NCBI RefSeq assembly: GCF_030127105.1
Contig: NZ_CP126161.1
Span: 2,914,001-2,978,000 of the forward strand
DNA length: 64,000 bases
Origin: Haloarcula pelagica
GTDB taxonomy: Archaea > Halobacteriota > Halobacteria > Halobacteriales > Haloarculaceae
Direction: 5' to 3'
In this document: positions 1-8,532 of the stretch, piece by piece
Numbering within the stretch: position 1 is the first letter of the stretch
Layout of the letters: each line of letters opens with the position of its first letter
Program-made: the position numbers and the translations under genes
The notes under the pieces: model-generated
Database searches by the model: none
Told to the model about the DNA's origin: nothing
Seen by the model: the letters and a program-made list of their open reading frames with translations, nothing else

Positions 1-250
1 TGACTCGCTTCCCGTTGAGCTGTACGTCGACGGTCGTCGAGAGTGCCTCTGGCGTCATCTCCAGGCCTGCCGGCGTCTGCTCGTAGGTGAACTCCGCGTT
101 CGCCGTCGGCGCGCCCAGCCCGTCGAGATAGGCGAACGAGCCGATCGCCAGCACTGCCCCGAGGAACACGACCGTCGCTACCAGCAGGAGATTGCCGACG
201 ACTCCTGTCATCCCCCGCTCGTCCGAACCGATACCGGATTCCCCACGCAT
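1..250 (-). CDS. Archaeal type IV pilin-like protein, 3' end outside window
   Basis: Only the first 83 codons are present; the gene runs off the left edge. The ATG at 250 is followed by a short charged stretch ending in DERG and then the hydrophobic run MTGVVGNLLLVATVVFLGAV. A basic/acidic leader, a glycine and then a long hydrophobic helix are the hallmark of haloarchaeal type IV pilin N-terminal domains, which are cut after the glycine by the prepilin peptidase PibD. After the helix comes a soluble part that includes AEFTYEQT. It is probably a surface or adhesion pilin-like protein; without the C-terminus the class is uncertain. An internal ATG at 211 would remove the leader, so the upstream ATG is preferred. 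Confidence 0.6.
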   Translation of the reverse strand, partial: MRGESGIGSDERGMTGVVGNLLLVATVVFLGAVLAIGSFAYLDGLGAPTANAEFTYEQTPAGLEMTPEALSTTVDVQLNGKRV

Positions 251-412
251 ACGCCCGGGTTCGAGCTACGCCGGCAAAACGATGCCGTCGGTATCGACAA
301 CTGACCGCCCCGGTATCGAACCGCGACACCTCCTGCTCGCACGCTCTCTCCGAAGACGATGGGACCGGCCGAATCCGACAGCTACAGGTAGCCCCTGGCA
401 GAACGCTGTCGT

Positions 413-604
413 ATGTCCGACGACCACCACGAGGAGGAGCGTCCGGAGTTCGACCCACAGCACGTCGACCTCCCGTCGAAGGAACCGCCGCTGCGCTCGA
501 CGGCGCCACAGAGCGACTTCACGATGTCGCAGGTCTCGACCGGTGCGGCCGTGGCGCTCGTCGGGCTCCTGTTGACGTTCGGCGTCGCGTTCGTTCTGGT
601 CTGA
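413..604 (+). CDS. Small single-span membrane protein, haloarchaeal unknown
   Basis: A 63-residue protein with an acidic, histidine-rich soluble N-terminus (MSDDHHEEERPEFD) and one C-terminal hydrophobic segment of about 22 residues (TGAAVALVGLLLTFGVAFVLV) that ends at the stop codon. It looks like a tail-anchored haloarchaeal small protein with the bulk facing the cytoplasm; I believe such proteins are conserved in haloarchaea, but I cannot give a function. It is convergent with the FAD oxidoreductase gene that ends at 618. Codon use and acidity match the neighbouring genes, which supports it as real. Confidence 0.6.
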   Translation: MSDDHHEEERPEFDPQHVDLPSKEPPLRSTAPQSDFTMSQVSTGAAVALVGLLLTFGVAFVLV

Positions 605-617
605 GCCGCGCCGCCGC

Positions 618-1823
618 TCAGATGTGCCGTGCCAGCGCCGGAGCCTTCCAGAGGTCCGAGAACTGGAACGGGTACAGTTCGAGCAGGTCCGGGATCGTCA
701 GCTCGTAGCGCTGGAGGCGGTCGAGCTGTCTCGGTGACATCCCGCCGGCAGCGCGGACGAACCGATCCTGCTGGACGGGAGCGAAGTCGTAGAGGAGTTC
801 GCCGACGGCGCGCTGGAGCTTCCAGGCGCCCCCTTTCTCGTCGTTCCACCGCCGTTCGTAGGGCGCGAGCCCCGACCGGGACGTGTCGCCGGCCCGCAAC
901 GCCGCCAGAGCCACGTCGGCGGCCATCTCGGCGGATTCCATCCCCGGCCGGATCCCCTCGCCAAAGAGCGGGTTGATGCTGGAGACGGCGTCGCCGACCG
1001 CGAGCAGGCCGTCGACCGCCCGCGTGTTGATCGAGTTGTTCGAGTACACCTGTCCGGCGTGAACCTCCCGGACCGAGTCGACTTCCCAGCGGTCGTCGCT
1101 GTCGGCCCAGCGCCGGACGTAGTCGTCGATCCGCCGGCCCGCGTCGGTGTTGTGGCGCTCGTAGAAGTCGTCGATCCAGCAGACGCCGACCTTGAACACG
1201 CCGTCGCCGGCCGGGAACGCCCAGGCGTACCCGCCCGGGGCGTCGAAGTGGTCGAACCGGAACAGCATCTCGTCGAGTTCGAACGTCCCGACGGCCTCGT
1301 ACTCCTTGCCGATGCCCCGCTGTGCGCTGTCGCGGTCGAACATCCCGAGTTGGTCGGTCAGTACGGCCGAGTCGCCGGTCGCGTCGACCACGAGGTCGGC
1401 CGATACCGTCCGCTCTGTCCCGTCGGCGCGACAGCGGACGCCGGCGATGCTCCCCCGTTCGTACACCGGTTCGGTGACTCGGACGCCGGTGTGGACCTCG
1501 CCGCCCGCGTCCTCGACCTCCGTGCCGAGGAACTCCAGAAAGTTCGGGAAGTCCAGCACGTAGCCGGGGATCTCGAGGTGTTCGGCGGTGCTCGGTCCCT
1601 CGAAGACCACGCCGCTACTCTCGGCCATCACGACCGAGTCGGGGATGTCGTACCCCTCGACGACCTGGTCGAAGGTCCCACCCGTCGACTTGTCGTTGTC
1701 CGACAGTTCGTCGTGGGCTTCCAGTACCGCGACCGAGAACGCCGAGCGCCGTGTCAGTTCGCGCGCGAACTGGAGGCCGGAGGGGCCGCCGCCGGCGACG
1801 ACCGCGTCGTACGTCTCCTGCAT
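618..1823 (-). CDS. FAD-dependent oxidoreductase, geranylgeranyl reductase family
   Basis: A 401-residue flavoprotein. The N-terminus has the dinucleotide-binding signature VVAGGGPSGLQFA, and a second FAD-contact region LLAVGDAVSSINPLFGEGIRPGM lies about two thirds along, as in the geranylgeranyl reductase / p-hydroxybenzoate hydroxylase superfamily. In archaea, family members saturate the isoprenoid chains of archaeol lipids or of menaquinone, but several paralogs per genome exist and their substrates differ. I therefore call only the family. The gene is followed on the same strand, upstream in transcription, by purL with a 40-nt gap, which suggests independent or loosely coupled transcription. 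Confidence 0.8.
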   Translation of the reverse strand: MQETYDAVVAGGGPSGLQFARELTRRSAFSVAVLEAHDELSDNDKSTGGTFDQVVEGYDIPDSVVMAESSGVVFEGPSTAEHLEIPGYVLDFPNFLEFLGTEVEDAGGEVHTGVRVTEPVYERGSIAGVRCRADGTERTVSADLVVDATGDSAVLTDQLGMFDRDSAQRGIGKEYEAVGTFELDEMLFRFDHFDAPGGYAWAFPAGDGVFKVGVCWIDDFYERHNTDAGRRIDDYVRRWADSDDRWEVDSVREVHAGQVYSNNSINTRAVDGLLAVGDAVSSINPLFGEGIRPGMESAEMAADVALAALRAGDTSRSGLAPYERRWNDEKGGAWKLQRAVGELLYDFAPVQQDRFVRAAGGMSPRQLDRLQRYELTIPDLLELYPFQFSDLWKAPALARHI

Positions 1824-1862
1824 GGATTCCCGTCCGGGCGGGACGGAGAAAACCGTTCTGTG

Positions 1863-4028
1863 CTAGGCCAGTTCGTCCTCGATCGTCGACCGGAGGTCGG
1901 CGATCTCGCTCGCGTCGTACTGGAGTCGGTCGTCGTTGACAGTCAGGTCGAGGTGGTTCGAGCCGTTGGCCTCGCCCAGTTCCGTCACCGGGGCGACCCC
2001 GTCGAAGGCCTCCCGAACCGCCGCGGGGTCGGTCGTCTCGAGGACGACTCGGCCGGGCTGTTCGCCAAAGAGCAGGCGTTTGCGCGTGCCACGCTCGACG
2101 GTCTCGATCTCCACGTCGGCGCCGGCGTCCTCGTGGACCATCTCGGCCAGCGCCACCGCCAGCCCGCCGTGGCTCACGTCGTGGGAGGCAAGCACGTGGT
2201 CGGCGTCGGCCACGTCGGCGATAGTGCTGACGAGGCCGCTCGGATCGGCCGGCAGTTCGGGGAATCGGTCGGTGCCGCCGAAGACGGCGGTGTACTCCGA
2301 GCCGCCCAGCCGCGGGTCGGCCTCGCCTTCGAGGGCGCGGTCGCCGACGACGACCAGCGTCCCCTCACCCGAGAGCGCCATCGGCGGAGCGTCGTACCCT
2401 TCCTTGACGCCGACGAGCGCGAGCGTCGGCGTCGGGGGAATGGGACCGGTGACCGAATCGTTGTACAGCGAGACGTTCCCGCCGACGACGGGCACGTCCA
2501 GATCGGCACACATGTCCGCGAGCCCGTCGACGATACCCTCGAACCCGCCGTACACGTCGGGTTTCTCGGGGTTACCGCCGTTCAGACAGTCGACGGCGGC
2601 GTGGGGGGTCGCGCCCTTCGCAGCGACGTTGGTCGCGTTCTCTAAGGCGACGGCCCGGGCGCCCTCGTAGGGCGCGGCGTCGGTCCAGTTGGGGTCGGCG
2701 CCGGCCGAGAAGGCCAGACCGGTGCCGGCCTCGCGGATGGCAAGGAGCGCCGCGTCGTCGCCCGGCAGGACGCTCGTGCGGACCTGGACCTCGTGGTCGT
2801 ACTGGCGGTACACCCACCGTTTGGAGGCGGTGTTCGGGCTGGCGACGAGCTGGCGGAACGCCTCCTCGGTGTTGACCGTCGGGAGGTCCCGCTCCTGCTC
2901 GGGCGGGGCCTCGCTCGGGAGGTCGTTCATCGGCGCGCCGTCGCCGAGGAACTCCGCCGCCACGTCGACGACCGTCTCGCCCTCGAAGGTACAGACGTAG
3001 TTCGTGCCGGGCTCGGTGAGTTCGCCGATGACCGAACAGCCCAGGTCGTACCGGTCGGCCAGTTCGGCCACGCGGTCGACGTTCCCCGACTCGACCTCGT
3101 AGACCATCCGCTCCTGGCTCTCGGCCAGCAGGTACTCCATGGCGTTCATGTTCGGTTCGCGCTCGTGGACGCGGTCGAGTTCGATGCGCGCGCCCAGGCC
3201 GCCCTTGGCGACCAGTTCCGAGGACGCCCCGCCCAGCCCGGCAGCGCCGAGGTCCCGGGCGGACTCGATCAGCTCCTCGTCCAGCAGCGCCTCGTTGCAC
3301 TCGACGAGCAGTTTCTCCGTGTAAGGGTCTCCGACCTGGACGGCCGGGCGGTCCTCGGTCTCGGCGTCCTCCGCGAGGTCCTCGCTGGCGAAGGAGGCGC
3401 CGCCCAGCCCGTCCCGCCCGGTGGAGTTGCCGACGAGGACGAGCTTGTTGCCCGGTTGCTGTGCCTCGGCGGTGATGGTCCGCTCCGGTTCCAGCAGGCC
3501 GATACAGGAGACGTTGACCAGCGGGTTCCCCTCGTAGTCGTCGTGGAAGGCGACCGAGCCGGTGACCGTGGGGACGCCGATACAGTTGCCGTAGTGGGAG
3601 ATGCCTTCGACGACGCCCTCGAAGAGATAGCGAGAGTGTTCTCGGTCGAAGTCACCGAAGTACAGACAGTCAGCAAGGGCGATCGGGTAGGCTCCCATCG
3701 AGAGGGTGTCACGGACGATGCCGCCCACGCCGGTGGCGGCGCCGTCGAAGGGGTCGACGTAGGAGGGGTGATTATGGGACTCGACACCCATGGTGATGTA
3801 CATCTCGTCGCCGTCGCCGTGGCTCGGCAGGGAGACGACGGCAGCGTCGTCGCCGGGACCGATGACGACCTGGTCGCCTTCGGAGTCGAACGCCGACAGG
3901 AGCGGCCGCGAGGAGCGGTACGCGCAGTGCTCGCTCCAGAGGTTCTCGAAGAGCGCGGCTTCGGCGCGTGTCGGCTCCCGACCGATCTCGTCGACCACGA
4001 TGTCGTGGTCCGCGTCGGACAGGCTCAT
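1863..4028 (-). CDS. purL: Phosphoribosylformylglycinamidine synthase subunit PurL
   Basis: A 721-residue protein with the length of the small, archaeal/Bacillus-type PurL, which works in a complex with PurQ (glutaminase) and PurS. It catalyses the ATP-dependent amidation of FGAR to FGAM in de novo purine synthesis. Visible signatures are the N-terminal [15 protein letters not shown], the conserved [13 protein letters not shown] nucleotide/substrate loop with [12 protein letters not shown] just after it, and the second-half repeat [14 protein letters not shown]. No purS or purQ lies next to it, so the other subunits must be elsewhere. The ATG at 4028 is preceded by a divergent promoter region shared with the small gene at 4191. 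Confidence 0.95.
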   Translation of the reverse strand: MSLSDADHDIVVDEIGREPTRAEAALFENLWSEHCAYRSSRPLLSAFDSEGDQVVIGPGDDAAVVSLPSHGDGDEMYITMGVESHNHPSYVDPFDGAATGVGGIVRDTLSMGAYPIALADCLYFGDFDREHSRYLFEGVVEGISHYGNCIGVPTVTGSVAFHDDYEGNPLVNVSCIGLLEPERTITAEAQQPGNKLVLVGNSTGRDGLGGASFASEDLAEDAETEDRPAVQVGDPYTEKLLVECNEALLDEELIESARDLGAAGLGGASSELVAKGGLGARIELDRVHEREPNMNAMEYLLAESQERMVYEVESGNVDRVAELADRYDLGCSVIGELTEPGTNYVCTFEGETVVDVAAEFLGDGAPMNDLPSEAPPEQERDLPTVNTEEAFRQLVASPNTASKRWVYRQYDHEVQVRTSVLPGDDAALLAIREAGTGLAFSAGADPNWTDAAPYEGARAVALENATNVAAKGATPHAAVDCLNGGNPEKPDVYGGFEGIVDGLADMCADLDVPVVGGNVSLYNDSVTGPIPPTPTLALVGVKEGYDAPPMALSGEGTLVVVGDRALEGEADPRLGGSEYTAVFGGTDRFPELPADPSGLVSTIADVADADHVLASHDVSHGGLAVALAEMVHEDAGADVEIETVERGTRKRLLFGEQPGRVVLETTDPAAVREAFDGVAPVTELGEANGSNHLDLTVNDDRLQYDASEIADLRSTIEDELA

Positions 4029-4190
4029 TACCTCTCCGTGGCTGCCCGCCGGCTAAATCGCTTTCCATGCGCCCCCGAAGCGGCTCTGCCCACGTTCGCG
4101 CGGCGCCGTCGCCTCCACCGCCGGCGCCACACACCTAACCAGTTTGGGCGCCGTTCTACTCTCCCGGACGATGATGATACAGGTACGAAC

Positions 4191-4439
4191 ATGCGACTGA
4201 CGATCGATCCCCTCACCGACGAGACGAACAGCGAACTCAGGCGTGCGGTCGACGGGACGCCAAGCGTCGAACTAACCGACAGCCCGGCGGACTCGCTGAC
4301 GATCCGGGGCGACGACGCCGGCGTGACACAACTGGAACGGACGCTGTGGACCCGTGAACTCTCGGCGCGCGAACACGGGCAGGACTCGCTGGCCGACGCG
4401 GACCGGACGGCTCGCGAGTGTCTCCGCGCCGCTCGCTGA
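4191..4439 (+). CDS. Small acidic conserved hypothetical protein (82 aa)
   Basis: An 82-residue soluble protein beginning MRLTIDPLTDETNSELRR. It has no membrane segment, cysteine pair or recognisable catalytic motif. Composition is typical haloarchaeal, with alternating acidic and basic helices (TQLERTLWTRELSAREHGQD). The ATG at 4191 was chosen because it gives the shortest frame with haloarchaeal composition, and the preceding bases fit a promoter for a leaderless start; longer in-frame extensions read into the antisense of purL. It is convergent with the next gene (1-nt gap). The function is unknown. Confidence 0.55.
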   Translation: MRLTIDPLTDETNSELRRAVDGTPSVELTDSPADSLTIRGDDAGVTQLERTLWTRELSAREHGQDSLADADRTARECLRAAR

Positions 4440-4440
4440 G

Positions 4441-4749
4441 TCACTCGACCACGTACGAGCGGTGTTGCCCGCGGCTCTCGGTGTCGACGAACCGGTAGCG
4501 CCGGCAGTCCTCGAACCGGCCGGCGAAGGCCGCGTCCGTGGCCCCGTCGACATCGTACACCTCGTCGGCGCCGGCGAAGCCGTACGCGGTCAACAGTTCC
4601 CGGGCGGCGGTCGGAACCGATTCTTCGGGGGCCGTCTCGACGACGAGCAGTCGGTCGGTGAAGCTCTTTGCCGTCCAGGCGTCACGGACGCCGTCGTGGT
4701 CGGCGATATCCTCGGCCAGGTCCCGCACGGTCTGGTCACGGTCGGTCAT
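4441..4749 (-). CDS. Conserved hypothetical protein (102 aa)
   Basis: A small soluble protein starting MTDRDQTVRDLAEDIADHDGV. Its predicted alpha/beta pattern (TDRLLVVETAPEESVPTAARELLTAYGF) suggests a compact domain; no motif that I recognise is present. The ATG at 4749 is chosen over an in-frame TTG six bases upstream. It sits 52 nt downstream (in transcription) of nothing obvious and is followed by the 82-residue gene on the other strand. The function is unknown; its neighbour across 52 nt is the heme-copper oxidase gene, which has the same orientation but its own stop before this gene's start. Confidence 0.55.
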   Translation of the reverse strand: MTDRDQTVRDLAEDIADHDGVRDAWTAKSFTDRLLVVETAPEESVPTAARELLTAYGFAGADEVYDVDGATDAAFAGRFEDCRRYRFVDTESRGQHRSYVVE

Positions 4750-4801
4750 CGTCAAGCGGTTCGTCCGCCGGGTCGAAGGGGCTGACCGCGAAGGTGTTCG
4801 G

Positions 4802-6547
4802 TCAGTCGCGCCCGTCTCCGTCCGTCTCCTCGCCGCCGTCGGTCAGTGCCGGGAGTTTCTCGTCGGCGAACCAGGCGAACTCACGGGAGTACTGGTCCGT
4901 CTCCGCGAGGTTCCAGGGGTCACGGTCGGTGACGCGAGGGCCTTCCAGCCAGGACTGGACGAGGTTCCAGAGGAAGATCAACTGACCGACCACGAGGAGG
5001 ACGACGCCCGCGGTGGCCGCCTGGTGCAACAGGGTGAACAGGTCGATCGGGCCGGCGGTGACATCGTAGGTGGCGTACCGGCGGGGCATCCCGGCGTAGC
5101 CCAGCAACACCATCGGGAAGAAGGTGACGTTGGTCCCCAGCATCGTCAGCCAGAAGTGCCACTTCGCCAGGCTGCGCTGGTACCACCGGCCGGTGTAGAT
5201 CGGGAACCAGTAGTAGATGCCCGCGAAGACGGCGAAGGCGATGCCGCCCATGATGACGTAGTGGAAGTGCGCGACGACGTGGTAGGTGTCGTGGAGGATC
5301 AGATCGACGGGGATGGCCGCCTCGAAGACGCCGGTGACGCCGCCGACGATGAAGTTCGCGACGAAGCCGACACAGAACAGGAAGGGCGCGGTCAGCCGCA
5401 GACTCCCGTTCCACATCGTCGCCATCCAGTTGAACGTCTTGACCGCGCTGGGGATGGCGATGGCGATGGAGACGGCCATGAACGAGGCTCTGAGCCGCGG
5501 GTCCATCCCGGTCGCGAACATGTGGTGGGCCCAGACCCCGAAGGAGAGCACACCGAGCGCCAGCGTCGAGTAGACGACGAACTTGAAGCCGAACAGTTTC
5601 CGGCCGGTGAACTTCGGCAGGATGTAGCTGATCAGCCCCATCGGCGGGAGCACGAGGATGTACACTTCGGGGTGGCCGAAGAACCAGAACAGGTGTTGCC
5701 ACAGCAGCGGACCGCCCCCGTCGGTCGTAAAAAACGTCGTCCCGAGGTTCCGGTCCAACAGGAGCATCACCAGCGCACTGCCCAACAGCGGGAAGGCAAA
5801 GAGGATCTGGCCGGACTGGACCAGCACCGTCCAGGAGAAGATGTCGAGGTTCGCCCAGGTGACATCCTCCCCGCGCTCGGTGAAGATGGTCGCGACGAAG
5901 TTGATCGCGCCCATCGTCGCCGCGACCCCCGAGAGATGCAGGCCCAGCAACATCAGATCGACGCCCGGATTGGGCTGTTCGACCGACAGCGGCGCGTACA
6001 TCGTCCAGGCCGTCTGTGCCGGTTCGACCCCTTCGAGGAACGGTGCGCCGATGAGGCCACCCCAGATGAGCAGGGCGGCCGGCGGGAGCAGCCAGAACGC
6101 GATGGCGTTGATCCGCGGGAACGCCATGTCGTCGGCCCCGATCAACAGCGGGACGAAGTAGTTCGAGAACGCCGCCAGGATCGGCGTCCCGAACAGGAAC
6201 AGCATCGTGATCCCGTGGGTGGTCAACAGGCCGTTGTAGAGGTTCGCGCCGATGAAGTCCTGTGCGGGGTAGAGCAACTCGAAGCGCATGAGGACGACGG
6301 CGACACCGCCCCAGGCGAACGCGAGGACCGCGAACGCCCCGTAGAGGATGCCGATGTCCTTGTGGTCGACCGTCGTCAGCCAGCGGACGACCCCGCTCGG
6401 TTTCTCGTGGCCGGTCCCGGTCGCGGTGCCGCCGCCCCCGACCGTCGGGGCGTACGACCGCCAGTTCTCGACGCGGGCGAGCGCCGCGATCACGCCCACT
6501 AGCAACGTCGCCATCAGTGCCGTCGTGACGAGTGTACCGACTGCCAT
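4802..6547 (-). CDS. coxA: Heme-copper (cytochrome) oxidase subunit I
   Basis: A 581-residue protein with 12 or more hydrophobic segments, the catalytic subunit of a proton-pumping terminal oxidase reducing O2 to water at the cell membrane. The A-type signatures are visible: TTVDHKDIGILYG at the N-terminus, a heme ligand in TTHGITMLFLF, GADDMAFPRIN (D-channel entrance), HPEVYILVLPP with the CuB histidine, the cross-linked tyrosine and the channel glutamate, WAHHMFATGMDP with two CuB histidines, a K-channel lysine in AVKTFNWMATMW, and DTYHVVAHFHYV with both remaining heme ligands. No subunit II gene is adjacent, which is unusual. The start at 6547 is 40 nt from a degenerate copy of the palindrome shared by the neighbouring genes, suggesting common oxygen- or nitrogen-oxide-responsive control. 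Confidence 0.93.
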   Translation of the reverse strand: MAVGTLVTTALMATLLVGVIAALARVENWRSYAPTVGGGGTATGTGHEKPSGVVRWLTTVDHKDIGILYGAFAVLAFAWGGVAVVLMRFELLYPAQDFIGANLYNGLLTTHGITMLFLFGTPILAAFSNYFVPLLIGADDMAFPRINAIAFWLLPPAALLIWGGLIGAPFLEGVEPAQTAWTMYAPLSVEQPNPGVDLMLLGLHLSGVAATMGAINFVATIFTERGEDVTWANLDIFSWTVLVQSGQILFAFPLLGSALVMLLLDRNLGTTFFTTDGGGPLLWQHLFWFFGHPEVYILVLPPMGLISYILPKFTGRKLFGFKFVVYSTLALGVLSFGVWAHHMFATGMDPRLRASFMAVSIAIAIPSAVKTFNWMATMWNGSLRLTAPFLFCVGFVANFIVGGVTGVFEAAIPVDLILHDTYHVVAHFHYVIMGGIAFAVFAGIYYWFPIYTGRWYQRSLAKWHFWLTMLGTNVTFFPMVLLGYAGMPRRYATYDVTAGPIDLFTLLHQAATAGVVLLVVGQLIFLWNLVQSWLEGPRVTDRDPWNLAETDQYSREFAWFADEKLPALTDGGEETDGDGRD

Positions 6548-6586
6548 TTGGGTCCCGTTCCGACGCTCGCCCCGTGGGCTTTCTCG

Positions 6587-6598
6587 GGAATATGTTCG
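6587..6598. promoter_or_regulatory. Degenerate CGAAC-N2-GTTCG site upstream of coxA
   Basis: The sequence GGAATATGTTCG matches the right half-site GTTCG perfectly and the left half-site CGAAC in three of five bases. It ends exactly 40 nt from the coxA start codon, the same distance as the perfect copies at 7222, 7646 and 8825 from their genes. The constant position argues for function despite the mismatch. Confidence 0.5.
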
Positions 6599-6625
6599 CC
6601 CGCCGTGCCACAGCGCGCGGCCCGC

Positions 6626-7183
6626 TCAGAACGGCGTCTCTACGTCCGTCTCGGGTCGCTCGTCGTCGCCGCTGTCCCCGACCTGCTCGGGAATCTCCCC
6701 GGTCTCGCGGTAGGTCTCCTCCAGTTGCTTGAGTTTCCCGTTGATGGCGACGCTCTCGTGGTGTATCGGATCGACGCGGACGCGGACGAGGTCGTACTCG
6801 TGACGCTCCGCGAGGCCGTTCCAGGCCCGAAACGCGCCGACCGTGAGCGTGTCGCTCTGCGGGCAAAACTCCGTGGTCGGGGTAAACGCCGCCCGGAGGA
6901 CGCCGGGGTCGTCGGGCTCGCGGGCGTAGCGGAAGCCGGCGTCGGGGTGACGGTGGTCGAGGTTCAACTGCGCGAGGTTGTAGCCGAAGGTCATGTCGTA
7001 GACCCCCCGCTCGTCGAACAGGTCCATCGTCAGCCGGTGGAAAGCGGCGTGGTCGGAGCCGGTCAGGACCGTACCGTCCTCGATGAACGACCCTGGCTCG
7101 GGGACGTGCTCGGGCGCGAACGTGTCGTAGTCGTCGAAGCCGGCGTCGGTGCCGGACCCCCGGAGACCGGAGAGGAAGCTCAT
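6626..7183 (-). CDS. Conserved haloarchaeal protein next to coxA, function unknown
   Basis: A 185-residue soluble protein starting MSFLSGLRGSG. The start at 7183 was chosen because it lies 39 nt from the palindrome at 7222-7233; a longer reading would translate the operator. The second half has a conserved-looking block with TEFCPQSDTLTVGAFRAW and DPIHHESVAINGKLKQLE, in which one cysteine and a histidine pair could bind metal. The C-terminal tail is acidic and probably disordered. I do not recognise the family. Its position directly upstream of coxA in transcription order (78-nt gap) and its shared operator suggest a role in oxidase maturation or nitrogen-oxide metabolism; this is inference only. 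Confidence 0.65.
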   Translation of the reverse strand: MSFLSGLRGSGTDAGFDDYDTFAPEHVPEPGSFIEDGTVLTGSDHAAFHRLTMDLFDERGVYDMTFGYNLAQLNLDHRHPDAGFRYAREPDDPGVLRAAFTPTTEFCPQSDTLTVGAFRAWNGLAERHEYDLVRVRVDPIHHESVAINGKLKQLEETYRETGEIPEQVGDSGDDERPETDVETPF

Positions 7184-7221
7184 ACGCGACGATTGTGGCG
7201 CCGTCACACAGGCGATTGTGC

Positions 7222-7233
7222 CGAACGTGTTCG
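7222..7233. promoter_or_regulatory. Perfect palindrome CGAACGTGTTCG in a divergent promoter
   Basis: Perfect inverted half-sites CGAAC and GTTCG separated by two bases. The site is 39 nt from the start codon on the minus side (7183) and 39 nt from the start codon on the plus side (7272). That places it just upstream of where BRE/TATA would lie for two leaderless divergent transcripts, so one bound regulator could serve both genes. Confidence 0.75.
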
Positions 7234-7271
7234 CACGAACTCCCACCGTCGGCCGACCCCGACAGCCGGTG

Positions 7272-7643
7272 ATGGTCGCGACGAGTTTCGACGACGAACG
7301 CGCCTACCACGACGAACAGTTCTCGGCCCGGACCGTCCACGAGACCGACCGCCAGAAGGTCGTCCTCGGGTACTTCGAGCCCGGGCAGTTCATCCCGGTC
7401 CACGCGCCCGACAGCGACGTGGCGATCACCGTCCGCTCGGGGACCGGTGTCGTCCGCGACGGCGACGAGGAGCACGCGGTCGAACCGGGCGACGTGGTCG
7501 CCGTCCCGGCCGGCGAGGACCGGGGCGTCCGCGCCGTGGAGGGTCGCCTGGAGGCGACGCTCGTGACCGCGCCGCCCCCGACCGACGCCGAGCACGATCC
7601 GGTCCGGCGCGGGCTCCGCGAGGGGACGTTCGACCCCGAGTGA
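7272..7643 (+). CDS. Cupin domain protein
   Basis: A 123-residue single-domain cupin. The first cupin motif region is GYFEPGQFIPVHAPDSDVAI and the second is EEHAVEPGDVVAVPAGEDRGVRA; the only obvious metal-ligand histidine is in PVHAP, so metal binding may be weak. Small cupins of this type bind a metal or small ligand and often act as accessory factors in redox clusters. The start at 7272 (ATG, with GTG directly before it) is fixed by the palindrome 39 nt upstream. It is followed after 53 nt by the DUF2249 gene with its own palindrome. Confidence 0.75.
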   Translation: MVATSFDDERAYHDEQFSARTVHETDRQKVVLGYFEPGQFIPVHAPDSDVAITVRSGTGVVRDGDEEHAVEPGDVVAVPAGEDRGVRAVEGRLEATLVTAPPPTDAEHDPVRRGLREGTFDPE

Positions 7644-7645
7644 CC

Positions 7646-7657
7646 CGAACACGTTCG
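7646..7657. promoter_or_regulatory. Perfect palindrome CGAACACGTTCG upstream of the DUF2249/cupin pair
   Basis: Perfect CGAAC-N2-GTTCG element three bases after the stop codon of the upstream cupin gene and 39 intervening bases before the ATG at 7697. Its presence between two co-oriented genes suggests that the DUF2249-cupin pair has its own promoter under the same regulator. Confidence 0.75.
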
Positions 7658-7696
7658 GCGACACGCCCTGGGCGGTCGGCGACGAACCGTCTGGTG

Positions 7697-7933
7697 ATGC
7701 CAGCGACCGAACTCGACCTCCGAGAGATGCCGCCGCCGGAACGCCACCCGAAGATCCACTCGGCCTTCGCCGACCTGGACGCCGGCGAGGTGTTACGGAT
7801 CGTCAACGACCACGAACCCAAACCCCTGTTCTACGAGATGCAGGCGGAAGTCGAGGCCTTCGACGCGGAGGGGTACGACTGCCGGAAGGTCGCGGACGGG
7901 AAATACGTCGCCGACCTCCCCAAAGAAGCATGA
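7697..7933 (+). CDS. DUF2249 domain protein
   Basis: A 78-residue protein consisting of one DUF2249 domain. It starts MPATELDLREMPPPERH; the core HPKIHSAFADLDAGEVLRIVNDHEPKPLFYEM contains the family's typical REMPPPERHP-like start and the NDHEPKPL loop. DUF2249 has a SirA/TusA-like fold and in haloarchaea is repeatedly found beside denitrification and nitrogen-oxide genes; the biochemical role is not established. It overlaps the following cupin gene by four bases (ATGA), so the two are translationally coupled. A second DUF2249 gene lies on the opposite strand at 8529-8786. Confidence 0.85.
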   Translation: MPATELDLREMPPPERHPKIHSAFADLDAGEVLRIVNDHEPKPLFYEMQAEVEAFDAEGYDCRKVADGKYVADLPKEA

Positions 7934-8250
7934 CGCAGTCGGGCGACACCACGACCGGGACCGAACGTGTCTCGCTGTCGGAACTGGACGGCGACGGCCG
8001 GACGCCGCTGTTCGAGGGCGACCCCCGGACCGTCCGGCTGGCCCTCGACGCCGGCGAGTCGGTCCCGCCGCACCGACACCCCGGCCAGCAGATCCTCTTT
8101 CTGGTCCGCGAGGGCGAGTTCGACCTCCACCTGGGGACCGAGACGCTGTCGCTGTCGGCCGGCGAGATCGCGCGGTTCGACGGCGCACAGGACATCTCGC
8201 CGACGGCGGTCACCGACGCCGAGGCGCTCGTAGTGCTGGCCGACGAGTAG
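7930..8250 (+). CDS. Cupin domain protein coupled to DUF2249
   Basis: A 106-residue cupin. Motif 1 is ESVPPHRHPGQQILFLVREGEF with the HxH metal pair and the glutamate/glutamine position, and motif 2 follows in LSLSAGEIARFDGAQDISPTA. Unlike the cupin at 7272 it has the classic PPHRHP metal site. It overlaps the DUF2249 gene by four bases and ends directly against the convergent gene at 8251, so the cluster is tightly packed. Likely roles are metal- or ligand-dependent sensing or an accessory function in the same pathway as the DUF2249 protein. Confidence 0.8.
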   Translation: MTQSGDTTTGTERVSLSELDGDGRTPLFEGDPRTVRLALDAGESVPPHRHPGQQILFLVREGEFDLHLGTETLSLSAGEIARFDGAQDISPTAVTDAEALVVLADE

Positions 8251-8532
8251 TCAGCCGAACAGCTCCATCGCCGTCTCGACCGCCTCCTCGTCGCCGCGGT
8301 TGGCGGCCTCCCGTAGCGTCTCCTCGGGGACTGCCAGCAGTCTGTCGACCAGACGCTCGCTCAACTGTTCGAGCGCGGCGACCTGTTCGTCGGTGAGGTC
8401 GCCGTCCGCACGCAGCCGCGTGAGCGCCTCTTCGAGCTGTTCGGCCCGGACCTCAGCACCGCGTGCGGCGAGCTGTCCGAGCGCCTGTTCCACGTCGATC
8501 GTCGGCTCCGTCGTGTCGTCGTTCACACTCAT
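8251..8532 (-). CDS. Stand-alone GluTR-dimerisation-like small protein
   Basis: A 93-residue, all-helical acidic protein. Its C-terminal half, LTDEQVAALEQLSERLVDRLLAVPEETLREAANRG ending in AMELFG, reads like the C-terminal dimerisation helices of glutamyl-tRNA reductase (HemA), with the LvdrLLa-P-tLReAA pattern, but the catalytic and NADPH domains are missing. It overlaps the upstream DUF2249 gene by four bases (ATGA at 8529-8532), so both form an operon driven from the 8825 palindrome. It might modulate heme synthesis or be an unrelated helical protein; the resemblance is by eye. Confidence 0.65.
   Translation of the reverse strand: MSVNDDTTEPTIDVEQALGQLAARGAEVRAEQLEEALTRLRADGDLTDEQVAALEQLSERLVDRLLAVPEETLREAANRGDEEAVETAMELFG

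Noticed and set aside
2793..4439. Long plus-strand frame opposite purL
   Set aside because: It is an antisense shadow of purL; only the last 82 codons (4191-4439) have haloarchaeal composition and a sensible start.
4538..6502. 654-codon plus-strand frame opposite coxA
   Set aside because: Repetitive Arg/Asp/Gly-rich composition typical of antisense frames in high-GC DNA; coxA on the minus strand is unambiguous.
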